From the NCBI GenBank assembly GCA_947579605.1, contig OX388307.1, positions 25,087,237 through 25,151,236 on the forward strand: DNA of 64,000 nt. The letters run 5' to 3'. The notes under the pieces were generated by a model. It was not told where the DNA came from and made no database searches. It was given only the letters and a program-made list of their open reading frames with translations. Shown one piece after another: positions 44,690 through 57,394 of the stretch (position 1 is its first letter; every line of letters starts with the position of its first letter). A program made the position numbers and the translations under genes. The DNA is from Athripsodes cinereus (Eukaryota; Arthropoda; Insecta; Trichoptera; Leptoceridae).

Positions 44690-46684
44690 ATATTATGGTG
44701 CGTCACGTTCATATTTTGAGGGTAGAGAAGACAACCCCAAAATGGTGATGAATCAAAGTAGAGGATATAAGAATATAGAGCTACATTTTTCAATTCATCT
44801 GTATTTGAGTAATTTTCTGGAACTCGTGAATAATCCAAGGACTTTCGTGTAAAGGCTGAAATATTTATTAGGCTTACAGCTTTTCCTTTGGTTTGGTTCT
44901 AAAAGTGAAGGGTTAAAGAGAGTTTCAGTGTAAATTTGAAAAAGTTTTCCGTAAACAAAACTTGGTTTTAAACAGTCAAGGTTTTCCGTCTAATTAACGG
45001 CACGCTACACAGTTTTATTAATCAACAACGCCGATTTGGAAACTCATGATCCTATACATTAACTTTCACACTAAATAAACTCACCTATCTAGATAAAATA
45101 ATATGAAACTTAACTCAGCCAAAATTAAATTTTTCATAAAATCGCAAACTTATTAAGCACGCGTAGTTGTATCTATATAAGTAGGACATGCAATTTAGAT
45201 ATTACAATATTTTATTACGAGAGATATAAATGAAAACTTTTACTTTCAAAACGAAATCTGGTGATGTTTGTTGTTACACTTCCGAAAAACTATTTCAGTG
45301 AATTGGTTGAATATTCTATTATATCATCGTACTATTACTCAGTTAAATACGGAAACTTGGATCAAAAAAATTCTTCGTGTCTCTGTACTTATTTGGAATG
45401 TTTTTCATAAATGTCAAAGGTGGTGTGAAAATGCCATTCAAAAGGAAAACGTGATGAAGAAAAACAGGGGTGAAATTGAGTTTTTGACGTCTGTATGTAT
45501 GTACCTCACACCTTGTAGCGGAACGGCGTCATAAAGATCACGTATTATTTTGAGGCTTTCAACAGTAAAATGACCTTCGTTTTGATAACATGGGAATTAC
45601 ATTTTTTTTCTCTCAAACTATTTATTTTGAAGCGAGAGTACCTAATATAAATATTTCATTACGTTTTTCTTTTTTGAAATTTCGAATTCTTTAATTGCAA
45701 AGCTAAAAACTGTATTTTTTTCTTTAGTTTCTCAATGTTAGTGTTGATTTTGTACTGTGCAGTATTGTATCCTTTGGTAGGCGCGCACTTTATATTGATT
45801 GATATATAAGTTTCATTTCATTGGATGGTGTGTATGAGACATAACATTTTTTATTGTCTGAGGACACTAATGACAGATAGTTGAATGCTTTTGTTGTTTT
45901 GTTATTTAAGTATTTTTGATATGATCATGCCTTATCCCACCTATGATAGCCACCAGATTCATCACATGTAACAAATATGCAAGTAGTTCTCGTCGTGCCA
46001 ATATAACAAATCAAACATTTACGATGTGTGGCATATTTCATCGCTAAATTTGAAAGAATAGATCGTTTAAGAGGTTCTCAAGGCTTGAAATGTATTCTTT
46101 CTTATTACACCATTCCTATTAAAACGACATCACAACACTAGGAACTGATAATTATTTCAACTCTTTATGAATTCGTAGTAAAGATCTGCCAAATATTGAA
46201 TCACGCAGTAGAAAATACCCACATGGTTTCGAATATGTTTGAAAATACCCAAATATTGTGATTACTGACGTAGCCAATTAGGATATTAATTGACCTATAA
46301 AATTGTAAGGTCGTAATGCCATACATCATATACTTGTATTAAAAATAGGAATGGCCTCTAATATTTTCATTTTTTGTCATAATTTTGGTCAGTAAAACAT
46401 ATTTATAGGAACATATGATAATAATATGTACATAGTACAACATGTAGTAACAAACAAACATACTAAATCAGAATGTATTAAATATTTATGTGAGAATTGA
46501 AATCCTCTTTTTTGTAATAGGACGTCAATAATTTATAAACCAGAGTAGAATAAAATATTTATTCTCATTGGCTCGAGATGTTGTATCTTAGTATAAAAGA
46601 AAATTGTAAGTGTGATTCGGGTCATGATATAAGGCAGGGATAGAGAACAATAAATCAACATAATATAAAAAAAAAACTGAAGAA
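44690..46684. other. AT-rich intergenic DNA
   Basis: Short frames only (87 and 88 codons), without domains. Confidence 0.4.
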
Positions 46685-46870
46685 GAAATATTGAGAACTT
46701 GGAACGCCATTCACAGACCTTATGGCTATCCAATATTAGACACTGGACCGGAGTGGGGCGAGTGGAGAAACTCATTCAACTAGTACAGGGGCAGAGAGGC
46801 CTTTGCAAAGCTGGTTGCCAACGTCGAAGTAACCTGCTAAGGCACGAGGAGGAAAAGAAGAAAATTTTGT
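46685..46870 (+). pseudogene. LINE ORF2 C-terminal fragment
   Basis: The frame reads WLSNIRHWTGVGRVEKLIQL and continues through a Q-R-G-L motif to LLRHEEEKKK. This matches the conserved end of endonuclease/RT proteins of LINEs (a region of the form D-W-L-x-x-I-x-x-W-T-G, then R-x-x-W). Only about 60 codons remain. A second frame (LVANVEV) reads through part of it, indicating at least one frameshift. Confidence 0.55.
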
Positions 46871-46874
46871 TTTA

Positions 46875-49254
46875 TTTTTGCTGCTCGAAGATTTTTGGCA
46901 CGCGGACCTAAAAAGGTTCGCCATTTCTAATAAAAGGAGTAGTTATGTAATTTTTATTGCGGTTCATGGGCTTTTTACAGTTTGAAAAACAGTTTGACAA
47001 CAATTGTGTCGTGACCTATATCGGAAAAAGGCATAAAGTTCTGCCAACATTATGTGTCGTCGGCGGAAAATGTACTAAAATATTAAAATTATAATATTAT
47101 GTAGGACAATTCTATATTTTCATTATTTAGTGATCAACAAACGAATATATTCGCATATATACTATAACATAGACCCTTTTTAACACATAATATCAAGAAT
47201 TCTAGAGAAATGTAATACAAACTAAATGAAATTCGATTTATTTTGAAATGTATAATTAATTTTTTTGAAGTTGTAAAAATGAACATTTTATGCATGTTCA
47301 TATTTTTAAATTGAGGTTAATATTTAATAATTTTTCAATCGAGGCTTATTGTTTTGTAAAATACACGAGAAATTGGTAAGATGATGTTTGTGTAAAATAG
47401 TACTGTTTTTTTTTCACCTAATCAACTCGACGAAACTATCCTTAACTTATCCTTTTCCACACTATTCCGCCCATAAAACATAAGTATTGCAGCGTTAATG
47501 ACTTCATGGAAAGTAGTGACTAAATTGACTGAAAACTGCTCTGAAAAAAAGAAATAACCTCTATGCATGTGAAAGAAGGAAGTATAGCAAAGTATATTAG
47601 AACATTGTTCACCTCCAAACCATGTAAATGAAATATCTTAGAATGAGTAAATAACTCAAGAGTGAAATTCCAGATAGTTTGGTTTGACTGTAGGTGTGTG
47701 TAATAATCTACTGTGTGCATGACTCTCGCTCGCCTTGTGATAATTGTTCCTTTGTGTGCGAATCTGGAGCATGCCTCCTGCTATTTATCAACATTTTTCC
47801 ACACTACTCACACACACACACACACACACACACACCACACCCGCACTCATTCGCTCAGTTACACTTATTTATATACAGTGTAACAACACGACAACTGTGT
47901 ACTATATACATACATTAATTTGTAATTTTGTATATTTCAGCAAAATATTACGCGAAATGGGACACGCGTTTGTGATTATTTCGCACTCATTCTGATTGTT
48001 ATTATTTTTTTATGTCATCTTCAGCTGTATAATTTTCTGTATGTTCTACGTTTTAAATACCTAGTTCTTCTTTTCGAAATATCCTCTGTATGTTTACACT
48101 AATCTTTTGAATCTGTGTTAATTTTTTTGGATTTCATTTATGTACAAGTTTGCAAATATTTCTTATTTCCACAATACATTTATTTCACAAAATATTTAAA
48201 TTATTGTATTTATCACTTCGTGTGAAAGAAATTGTGGTTTATGACATGTAAAATGCCATTTTTAAGTAATAGATACCTTCTTAAATATGTTTTTCTGTTT
48301 TGAAGTGCTTATGCTTTGTGTGAAATACAAGGGAGATTATAGAAAATATGAATTCGGTAATATATTCAGATGGCCAAGGTAAAAGAGAAAATACGGACGT
48401 GTTGAAAGAACGGACTTATCTAGTATTCACATTTATTGACATTCTGAAAACCCATGGGATATTGTCCACATGAAAGTCTTATGTAGAAAAATGGAGATTC
48501 ACGAAACGAAAGGAATTTTTTTAAATATAGATTCTGGAGTATAAAGTTTGGAAAATGAGAAACAAACATTTATAATGATTTCAATTCAGGCTGAATTTTG
48601 GGATATAAAGTAGTATGCAAATATTTATAGGTCTCTCCTTCGAATCCTGCGTTCTTGTTACACACCAGTGAATCTGTATTAGTTGTAGAGCGTTTAAACA
48701 GAAGTGGGGGTTGTTGCGTAATATTATATTACGTTGATCACTTAATATGTACTAATTCATTTATTTTTCTCTTTATTAATTTTGTAAATGTAATAATCTT
48801 ACAATGGATTAAATGATGATTATTATTAGGTAATGTGTAATACAATAAATAATTCATTATTAATGTGAATTCAATATTTTTTGGTTACCAATTATTTGCA
48901 ATATCAAAGTACTTCTACATTGTGTTGTTAGAATGGATACTTTTTATTTGATTAAAGCAAAAAGGATTGATTGCATAGATATTATACACGAATAGTTTCA
49001 TAGATTACGTCACGATTGCTCTACTCTGAAAAGGTGAAGATAAAACTATAAAGTGAACGTGCATTCAAACTATCGGTCAAATTTGTTGTCCACAGTTTTA
49101 CGTAATCCACAGTTTTCCTTGAAATAAATCTTCAGCCGGAAACAAAAGATAAACCAATTTACTGTTCAGGAAAAAAGGATATTTATTTTCGAAATTTAGA
49201 TAGATGCGAATTCAAATTATCGAAATAGCGAGAAAATTGATTATTTACTAAAAT
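46875..49254. other. AT-rich intergenic DNA with (CA)n
   Basis: A CA microsatellite lies at 47809-47834. No gene or repeat family recognised elsewhere. Confidence 0.4.
47809..47834. repeat. (CA)13 microsatellite
   Basis: Uninterrupted CA units followed by CCACACCCG. Confidence 0.95.
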
Positions 49255-49323
49255 GAATAATATAAATTCTTTTGTCGGGTGCCTTGCCGGAAAAAAAGAA
49301 AGAAAGAAAGAATAATATAAATT
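49255..49323 (+). mobile_element. 41-bp micro-retroposon with 14-bp target duplication
   Basis: A 41-bp insert (49269-49309), CTTTTGTCGGGTGCCTTGCC, then GG and a (GAAA)n-like tail, is flanked by perfect GAATAATATAAATT copies (49255-49268, 49310-49323). Target duplication plus purine-rich tail is what an extremely 5'-truncated retroposition would leave. Confidence 0.75.
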
Positions 49324-49333
49324 ATTTAGTGGG

Positions 49334-49443
49334 TTTATTAACTACGCATGACCGATTTCACGGACTCTGAGTTCACATCATCAGTTGCTGATCTATACAT
49401 ATCTGAGTACTTGGAATCCACGAAATTGATCATGCGTAATAAA
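49334..49443. mobile_element. 110-bp imperfect inverted-repeat element
   Basis: TTTATTAACTACGCATGACC with GATTTCACGGA at the left matches the reverse complement of the right end (TCCACGAAATTGATCATGCG, then TAATAAA) with a few mismatches. Possibly a short MITE; no other copy seen in the window. Confidence 0.45.
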
Positions 49444-49559
49444 TATATTCCAGTAATAAATTGTACCTGAAACAACAAGAAATATTAATTTAATTAAATA
49501 ATTTAAAATTAAGTTTTGCAAAATTAACTTTTGAATATGCAAAATTTCTTTTCACGATT

Positions 49560-50440
49560 TATATGGATTGGATTGGATGAACAGAAAGAGCGAAACTCCC
49601 GATCAGATAACAGTATGTAATGTGAATCTAAAAACACTGTTGTTTGCTGACGATATAGTAAGATTAACTTCATCTCAGAGTGGTATGCAAGAATGGTTGA
49701 GTAGTTTCGAGTCGGTGGCAAATAGAGCTGGCATGAGTATAAGCACGACTAAATCGGAAGTAATGGTTATAAGCCGAGAGGAAGTGCAGTGTGCGGTACA
49801 TGTGAACGGGGCCCAACTCAAACAGATCTCGACATTCAAATACCTGGGAGTAGAGTTCTCAGCAGATGGTCGACAAACAGCGTGCATAGACAAGAGGATT
49901 GTGTCGGCAGGAAATGTGCTGAAAGCGCTTAAAAACCCGATAATACATAAATCCGATCTGACCCAACGGACGAAAATGGCCATATTTAAGACAATTTACC
50001 GCCCTATCCTCACATATGGACACCAGATTTGGATGCTCACGGAGAGCGTGAGATCAAGGTTACAGGCAGCGGAAATGCGGTTCCTCAGGGGAGTGGCTGG
50101 TGTGTCATTGAGAGACCGTATAAGGAATACGTATGTTCGTGAGGCTCTCAATGTGGAACCGGTACTCCTGCATATAGAGAGGTCGCAGTTGCGATGGTTG
50201 GGTCACGTTCTCCGCATGCCAGAGGACAGACTACCACTTAGATCTTTGGAGGCTGTGGGAGAGGGCAGAAGACCGGTGGGCCGCCCTAGGAGAAGCTGGC
50301 AAGGGCGGGTGTCAAACTTGTGTGATGAAAGACTTGGTTTGGAGTGACCAGAGGTCCTGGAAGCAGCGGTGGACAGGGATCTCTGGAGGAGGTACCTAGG
50401 CGCAATGGGCCCCCGACCCAACTAGGACAAGGGGAAGAAG
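49560..50440 (+). pseudogene. LINE ORF2 3' part, second LINE family
   Basis: A 259-codon frame from 49568 starts inside the RT. LLFADDIVRLT contains the catalytic ADD; then VNGAQLKQISTFKYLGVEFS, LTYGHQIWMLTE and RSQLRWLGHVLRMPEDRLP follow, with a C-terminal GRRPVGRPRRSW motif. A TGA at 50345-50347 interrupts what otherwise continues in frame for 25 codons (LWRRYLGAMGPRPN) to TAG at 50423. The stop is therefore probably a mutation within the family's normal C-terminus. The 5' end is truncated at about 49560. A small diverged copy of the very end occurs at 62513-62576. The clade is not assigned. Confidence 0.8.
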
Positions 50441-50447
50441 ATTGTCG

Positions 50448-50865
50448 GCCGGTGTGGCGCGGTGTGGCGCGGAGGTAGCGCTCTTGCCTTTAAGTCACGA
50501 GGTCCCGGGTTCGATTCCCGGCCAGGGCAGATTGAGGAATGACCTTTTTCAAATTGTCCTGGGTCTGGGTGTTACATGTATATGTGTTTAGTGCATTGTA
50601 TATGTGTGTATCGTCGCGTTAGTACCCATAATACAAGATTCATCTTAGTTTGGGACTAGCTCGATCTGTGTGAAATGTCTATGTATGTTATGTTATATTT
50701 ATTTATATTTAAAAAGATGTATGTATGTATGTATATGCAATGTTCCTGTGTGATTTTGTATGGTTGTTTTTTGTTGTTGTCTGTCATACTTTTTGTTAAC
50801 ATGTAAAAGGCTCACGCCGTATATGATTTTAAATAAAATAAATAAAAATAAATAAAATTAATGAC
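50448..50865 (+). mobile_element. tRNA-derived SINE (family A, Metulj-like)
   Basis: The head has TGGCGCGGAGGTAGCGCTCT (A-box region) and a perfect B box GGTTCGATTCC near 50509 within a CCCGGG...CCCGG arm. The body carries GTCCTGGGTCTGGGTGTTAC and TAGTTTGGGACTAGCTCGAT, blocks I recall from widespread insect SINEs. The end has AAAGGCTCACGCCGTATATG and an (AAATA)n tail. It directly follows the LINE fragment. Tail-only relatives, all minus strand, lie near 9523, 12297 and 13678. Confidence 0.85.
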
Positions 50866-51142
50866 AATACAAGTTTTCAGTACTTGTTACTTACCTGGCA
50901 ACACATACATTTAAATTTGATGTAATATTATGTATTTACATTTATAATTTTATGAATATAATATTGTTTATTTTTACTTCATATTCAAGAAGTACTTCAT
51001 CCGGGCTAGTACAGTACACTCTCGATAAATTCTATCTCGAAAAACCATCGAGATTCTTGGTTAGATATATTGAGATGCAAAAGTCGAGCGTCAGTGGTCA
51101 TATTTAATTCAGGTTTTTCATTGTTGTAGATGGTTGTAAATT
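50866..51142. other. AT-rich intergenic DNA
   Basis: No feature recognised. Confidence 0.4.
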
Positions 51143-51265
51143 CTATCTATACCATCACGACATTTCCAATAAAAAGGATGGCTAGTATGCAAACTGCATA
51201 TTATGAACAAACTATCTTCTTTTCCGTGTCGTAAAAGATATTTAAGACGTCTTGGATGGGCGCAA
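51143..51265 (-). repeat. TAG-tailed SINE-like retroposon, copy 11 (diverged)
   Basis: Reversed it reads CGCCCATCCAAGACGTCTTA, CAGTTTGCATACTAGCCATC and GTCGTGATGGTATAG, collinear with the 3' half of the family. Confidence 0.6.
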
Positions 51266-51269
51266 TACT

Positions 51270-52710
51270 TTACGAGTAAATTGTTAAACAGTTATCATGG
51301 TATAGTTTTTCACGTAAGAACATTATATGTAATTTTCACATGAACTTCTTTGAGACACAAAGTTTATTTTGAAAACGGGAAACAAAAATTTTCTTTGACT
51401 TATCGGGATCGTTGAACTGTTAACAAGGACGAACTGTATCAATGAATATTTTTCTCTGACATAAAGTTTTATTTGCAGTGTTGGTAAATGGTTCGTAACG
51501 TGATGCTGTAAACTGACTTTATTTACTTTTTGTACACGTTACGTTTAGTTCTTTCACATTTTCTCACAATGTTATGAGTACGTAGGTATTTGTTTTATTT
51601 TTCTTTTTTTTATACTATGTAGGTACCTATCAATATTTGCTATTTTTATGTGGTCTCTAAAAACATTATTAAATCACTGCGACAAATGATATTTTTTTAT
51701 GTTTTTGAAAAATGAGCTACGCTGTAATTTTATATTCTTCCTGATTTTTTTAGTGTGAACAATGACTAGATGCTTTTTTTCTATATTAATGGAAACAATA
51801 TAGATCGAATAACATCGTACATCCATGATAATATTTGACTTAACTGTTTTGCAGTAGTTAACTTACATAAGCAGAACGATTTTACCAGTTGACTATGCAA
51901 AAACTATGTCTGAAGACAACGCAGCAAATTTCGTTTAATAAAACTCACGAATAAAATCTACTATATAGGTATATGTTGTGTGTATGTATAAACGTAAAGC
52001 AATTATAGATTTTTTTTAGTATATATAAATGATTTTCAGTTAATTATTTAAGAATCCTATAAAATAATATTGTTCTTGACTTTCTGGATCAGTTTTCTCA
52101 TTTTGTGTGACCAACTGAATAAATAAAAATACCTACCTCCTTACGTATGTTTCTAGGAATATTGAGTGGATGCAAACTTTGTGTTGTTCTCCCAATCCTC
52201 ACACAACTGAATATTTTAGTTTCCCTTTCTCACTACACACGTTGGTTATGTAACTATTTACATCGAAATGGGCATTGGAAGAGCAAAACAAGTTGATAGT
52301 AAAAATATAGGATGGACTAATGAACCTATCAAACTGTTCCGTTCCGACCCCTTCAAATATTTTATATGTGAATTTTATCACACACTAAAATGTTGTAAAG
52401 GGCTGTGTATGATACAGTCTGTTTTAAGCTAAATGTATTAACTGCATATTTATATTTCTCCTTGTTGTTTGTATTGAGGTGGAGGAGTTTTATGCTCTGA
52501 AATACATCAAATGCATTTTACCACCGTTCTGCAAGGAATATGAGGTTTCTAACACATCTACTTGATTCATATTTAATGCTGAATTTTGTCAGAATACGTT
52601 CTGACGAGCGATGACTCGAAAATTGCATCTATTTTGTAATTCACATAAATTAAATACTTATGCTTCATTTGTTGCTTTTATTCTAGCACGTGTAGGTACT
52701 TTTATTTATT
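51270..52710. other. AT-rich intergenic DNA
   Basis: No gene or repeat recognised. Confidence 0.45.
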
Positions 52711-52833
52711 TATTTTTTACTGTACATTGATTACAAGCAAATTCACACCAAAATACATTTAAAATAAATACAATCATACAATCAAAATCCAGAGGGCGAG
52801 TTTATCGCAGAGGCGCGATTTCTTCCAACTAAC
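52711..52833 (-). repeat. LINE 3' tail (GCGATAA-type), copy 3
   Basis: Best-preserved plus-strand readout: ACTGTACATTGATTACAAGC, then GAGGGCGAGTTTATCGCAGA, GGCGCGATTTCTTCCAACTA and ACCCAATAT, with the T-rich tail at the low-coordinate end. Confidence 0.75.
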
Positions 52834-52839
52834 CCAATA

Positions 52840-53825
52840 TAAAATTTGTGAGTAAGTTAAAATTAACACATTGGAGACCATTTCACAATAATAAGAACAT
52901 TTTACTCATAAAACAAACGTATAAGGTAAAGTTTATTAAAATATTGAAGGAGTGCTTTCGAAAAATGCGCTTGTTTATGCGAACATTTTGTAATTTTGTA
53001 GTTTTCACCTTTTAACCAACCGTACAATAAGCTTTGTATTAATGAATAAATGTAACGGTCTTATTCTATCTATCTATATAGTATATAGTTATAATAGTTA
53101 AAATTTTCTGGGTTTGAAAATGGTTTGCATTATGGTTTGGTAATATGCGGCGGTATACAAATGGTCCCATGATTATATTAATACATGTAATTATCCTCCC
53201 AGGGTCTCGCTAGGAGGGTCTACGTAAGTGTGTACAACTCTCTAATATGATTACGTTTGCCTTAATTATTATAATGCTTCCATTCTTACTACTCGGTGCT
53301 TTATGTTCTCGACGTTTTCTTATAGTTTTTTCTCTCCTTATTTCCATCTTTCTTATTTCCACTGACCTCGTTATTTTTTCATTTTTCCTTCGCTTTAATT
53401 TTCACATTCTTCCTATTATACTTCTCTACAAAAGAGAGAAAAACCGTTTTTGCATATTTTCGATATTATAATATATCTTGTATAATAACTGTAAGTTATG
53501 AATATAACTTTATTATCCATGAACTTTAAATATGAAATGAGTGAAATAAGACATAGGTAAGTAATATATGTAAGCATCTACCATCGTATTATGTACCTAT
53601 GTATGTATAAAATAAGTAATTTATTTTCATTTTAACCTTTATGTTATTACTAAGTCACAGTGTGAGGGATGCTTAATCGGGAATAGAATATAAGTTTTTT
53701 ATTGTTTTATTTTCATGCATTACTTTGATATGAGCTACATAATTTTAACAATATGTATTGTTTGGGTCTGTTCTCAATATTAAATAATCTAAATTATATA
53801 TTAGTCGTTACGGAACTAGAGTTGC
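52840..53825. other. AT-rich intergenic DNA
   Basis: The hydrophobic 74-codon frame at 53247-53471 shows no family resemblance. Otherwise nothing recognised. Confidence 0.4.
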
Positions 53826-53835
53826 ATATTCTCTA

Positions 53836-54404
53836 TATAATGAGTTACAATGCATGGGATTGGTCTGCAACTAGTTTGGACATTCTTCTCCACTCCTCCC
53901 TATTCTCAGCCAGTCTCTTCAACTCCATGTATGAGCCACAGCTCATGTCCCTCTTCAGTTGGTCCATATAGGCGTCTCTCGGTCGGCCTCTGCCATTTGT
54001 GCCTTCGGTCCTACCCTCTGCGATTGGGATGAGCAGTCCTGGGTGCCTGATGTTGTGGCCAATCCAGTTAGCTCGTTGTTGGCAGATTCTTTTGAGGAGT
54101 CGCCTTTTTTTCGCCAACCCTGGTTAACACTTCTTCGGTTTCGACGTGTTCCGACCAATGAATCTTCAGCATGCGTCTATAGCACTACATTTCAAATGCC
54201 GCTAACCGTCCGCTTTCACTTTTGCTGATGGTCCACGTCTCGCACCCAAATAGAAAAATGCTCCTCACAAAGGCTTTAGTGAGATTCTTAGGGAATCCAA
54301 TATTTTGGATTTTTTGTTAAAGGCAATTCGTGCCTGGTTTATTCTGCTCACAATTTCTGATTTGGAGCGTCCGTCCTAGTTTATTCTGCTGCCCAAGTAC
54401 ACGA
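53836..54404 (-). pseudogene. RTE-like LINE 3' end, copy 3, frameshifted, with target duplication
   Basis: Minus-strand relative of 31053-32130 covering from the YLGSRIN region to the stop and tail. Direct repeats ATATTCTCTA (53826-53835 and 54405-54414) mark the insertion. One extra A in a homopolymer near 54110 (seven against six in the intact copy) breaks the frame. The remaining open part, 53845-54117, encodes RANWIGHNIRHPGLL and GRGRPRDAYMDQL. Confidence 0.88.
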
Positions 54405-54506
54405 ATATTCTCTAATGTGTACTTAAAGTGTGATTTCAACCTTTTTGATTTATTCATTAATGCATGAGATGTTGTATTTGAGTTTGTTTATGAAAAGAAA
54501 ACATTT

Positions 54507-54640
54507 TATTATTCATTACTTCACTTTGATGATCACAATGCATACAATTTTATAGATAAATGCATTCGAATGAAATACAATCAATATATAGAAAGTAGCA
54601 AGTTATTCGCAAAGGCACGATTTCTTCCAACTAACCCAAT
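54507..54640 (-). repeat. LINE 3' tail (GCGATAA-type), copy 4
   Basis: A more diverged copy: ACAATCAATATATAGAAAGT, TATTCGCAAAGGCACGATTT and CTTCCAACTAACCCAATAT. Confidence 0.65.
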
Positions 54641-54644
54641 ATTA

Positions 54645-56040
54645 TGTTATTAAACAAAATATTATAATAAAATGAAACTTTCTTGGTTTATAAGGGTAGC
54701 ATTTTGTTGACGAAGCTTTAAATATATTCTTTTTGAGTAGAATTCTTCCAAGTATTACGCCCCTGTAAAATCATTTTGATTTTGATAAATACTCAGAAAA
54801 TGTATACATTATTTTTCAGGCTTTCATTTTTCACGTAACAAAAGTAATGAAATAAAATAAAAAGACAATATAGAGCGCCTAAATGTCGCAATATGGATTC
54901 TTACTTTTAGCTAATTGGAGATTATTACTCGCATTCCATTTTCCTGAATACCCTCGCTTTGTTAATAATACCCTGGAATAATGCCATTATATTCTTATTA
55001 TTATTAGTAATAATAAGCACATACACTTATTTAATAATGAAATATTATTACAATAATTTAACGTCGTTCTTGTGGCAACACTGTTGCAGCACTAGCTGGC
55101 TGTGGTTTTATGATCCCTAATCACGTTCTACCGACATTAGCGTTTCATATTCACTATTCATATTATAGTTCTATACTCTTAAGGTAGGTACCTAGATACA
55201 TCCATATTTATATCCTCCTAGACTACAACACTGACAACAGCATCTTTTAACAATATGCAACCCTAATTTCATTGCAATATAGAAGAAACATGTTAATGCT
55301 CGGACGATGTGCGAGTACCACATTATGAAATAACTTGAAACACGTTATGATTTACGTTTTTTTTAAAGTAAATATGTATAATAATGTTCATCGCACATTC
55401 CGGATATCTTTTGTAACTTTTGAACCCTTACTTTGTAATTTTATTCGACTCCAAACGTATTTTTTAAGCCTTATTTATCTGAACAATATTTATTCATTGC
55501 TTTTTTTAACGATGTGTAGAGATTTTTTTTCAAATATTTTATGCGGTTTTTCACGCCAACGACAACGAATTTTTATTGGAATCATAATTTCGGATTGTCC
55601 CTACCTAAATAAAGTTATTTGTATATTCCATTCGTTAGATTATAAAGCAAATTGGGTTTTTCTACTGCAGTATTTTATAATATATGTTAGTCTTTATTTA
55701 AAAGAAGCGTGGATGAAAAAAGAGTTTCTGCGTTTCATTGTTTTACGATTCAATAAAAAAGCAGGGGGGTGTGGAAATATTTTTTTTCATTTTGTTTGAT
55801 TATTTTATTTCTTTGCATTTACTTATGTTTGCAACGTAATTTTCATCACTTATTTGTTTTTAATAAAGTTTCATTATTAGGTTGTTCAAATTACTGAATC
55901 CATGCAGAATAACATACAAGGTTTTGGTTGCAATAAAGATTGAAATATTTCCATAAGATATCATCTCGAAGCGCCATTTTGTTCCACATTAAGGTTAAAC
56001 ACGAATTTATTCTATTTGCGATTTTGTTAAACAGAAAATA
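54645..56040. other. AT-rich intergenic DNA
   Basis: The 154-codon frame at 55335-55799 has the hydrophobic, F/I/L-rich look of chance frames. No domain and no repeat recognised. Confidence 0.4.
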
Positions 56041-56320
56041 TTCCCAGCATTTCCTGGAAGGGGTGCGTCGTAGAAGGACGTAGGGTGAGGGTTTGGGGGT
56101 TGATTGAACCCACGGGGAAGGTCGGAGAGGATGTAACCCGTGCCGTACCTACCTTACCATCTAGACGGGTCGATACTGGCCCACTCTCTTCTCCCAATAC
56201 ATATGTACAACCTTACTTCCTAAAATACGCTGTAGTACACTGCATCACATCACTCTCTCGTACATACACTCCATCACCATCACCCGCTACTGCTGTTATA
56301 TCGATGATTTAATTATCTTC
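56041..56320 (+). other. GC-rich block, probable unidentified repeat
   Basis: GGAAGGGGTGCGTCGTAGAA, ACGTAGGGTGAGGGTTTGGG, CGTACCTACCTTACCATCTA and a CCATCACCATCACCCGCTAC end contrast sharply with the flanks. A 75-codon frame crosses it without a domain. The low-complexity CAC/ATC end fits a retroposon tail. Confidence 0.35.
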
Positions 56321-56324
56321 CTGC

Positions 56325-57390
56325 TGCTAAATAACATTTAAAACAATGTATTTGTAAGAACGGTCGACGAACCTTTTAATAAAATTTCCATTGAATATGT
56401 TGTTTTTGAAATTTATTTCCATTTCAACTTTTGTCTTACATAAAATCTCTAACTTTAACAGTTCAACGGAGAACATTTAAAAAACTTTGCCCATTACATC
56501 TATACTCTAACATACTTTAGATCACAGTAAAAACTCACTAAAGTATATATAGGGATATTACAACACTAGCGACAACACTAAAAATATATCTATTTTTTAT
56601 GATTCAATGACATAATAGATGCAAAAAGTCTCACATTTTCATTAAAAAAGGAAGAATTTTAATATCAGAATTTTAGATGGGGTGTTCGAAATTTGAATAG
56701 AAAATTGTCATTACGAGTTTAAATATTAATTTTTTTAAAAGTAAGTTCTTTATATTTTTATATTGTTATATTTTGTAGGTCATATTTAAAACATTCCACC
56801 GTGTTCATGTATTATTCAGTTCCTTGTAAAGGGGAAAATTATAACTAATATGACCCGTAGTTTGGTATAATCTATATTATAATCATGAATCTGTAAAGGC
56901 TGATAAAGGAAATACAGAATAGTCCTAATCCTGTACTTCGCCGAACCGATACATTGACGCCTCCGATGATCTTTATAATCCGACACGTCCGATATAATCC
57001 AACATTCTGTTGACCGTTACTCTTGTGAAGTTATTATCACTTGTCCACGTACCGAAGTAGAATATACTCTTATAATATCGACAGAGTTTTATTAAGTATG
57101 ATTATGACCACTACTTTTACCATACACTGTTTCTCAATTTCTGGTTATCATATTTTGAAATATATATTTAATTAAGTTATTTCGTTATTTTATCTCCTCT
57201 GTAATTTATTCCAAACCAGTCAAATATGAATTTATATACAATAAATTATTGGTATATAAACTACAAAATTATAAAAAAAATTTAAAACGAACAATGTCAA
57301 CTTTCACGAAATTTATTTAACCGAAAGAGGCCTTTCGGACTTAGTCAATCTTCAGTGCTACTTAAGAACTTTCAAAGCGCTGTCACCGAC
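56325..57390. other. AT-rich intergenic DNA
   Basis: The hairpin CCGAAAG-AGGC-CTTTCGG lies near 57320. No gene recognised. Confidence 0.4.
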
Positions 57391-57394
57391 AAAT

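Noticed and set aside
50460..50530. possible tRNA gene
   Set aside because: Good B box, but the head continues into a SINE body and tail, and no closed acceptor stem is evident.
55335..55799. 154-codon open frame
   Set aside because: Hydrophobic F/I/L-rich translation typical of AT-rich noncoding DNA; no domain and no supporting context.
57300..57345. CCGAAAG-AGGC-CTTTCGG as a regulatory hairpin
   Set aside because: Only a 7-bp stem, single copy, upstream of a decayed LINE; no evidence of function.
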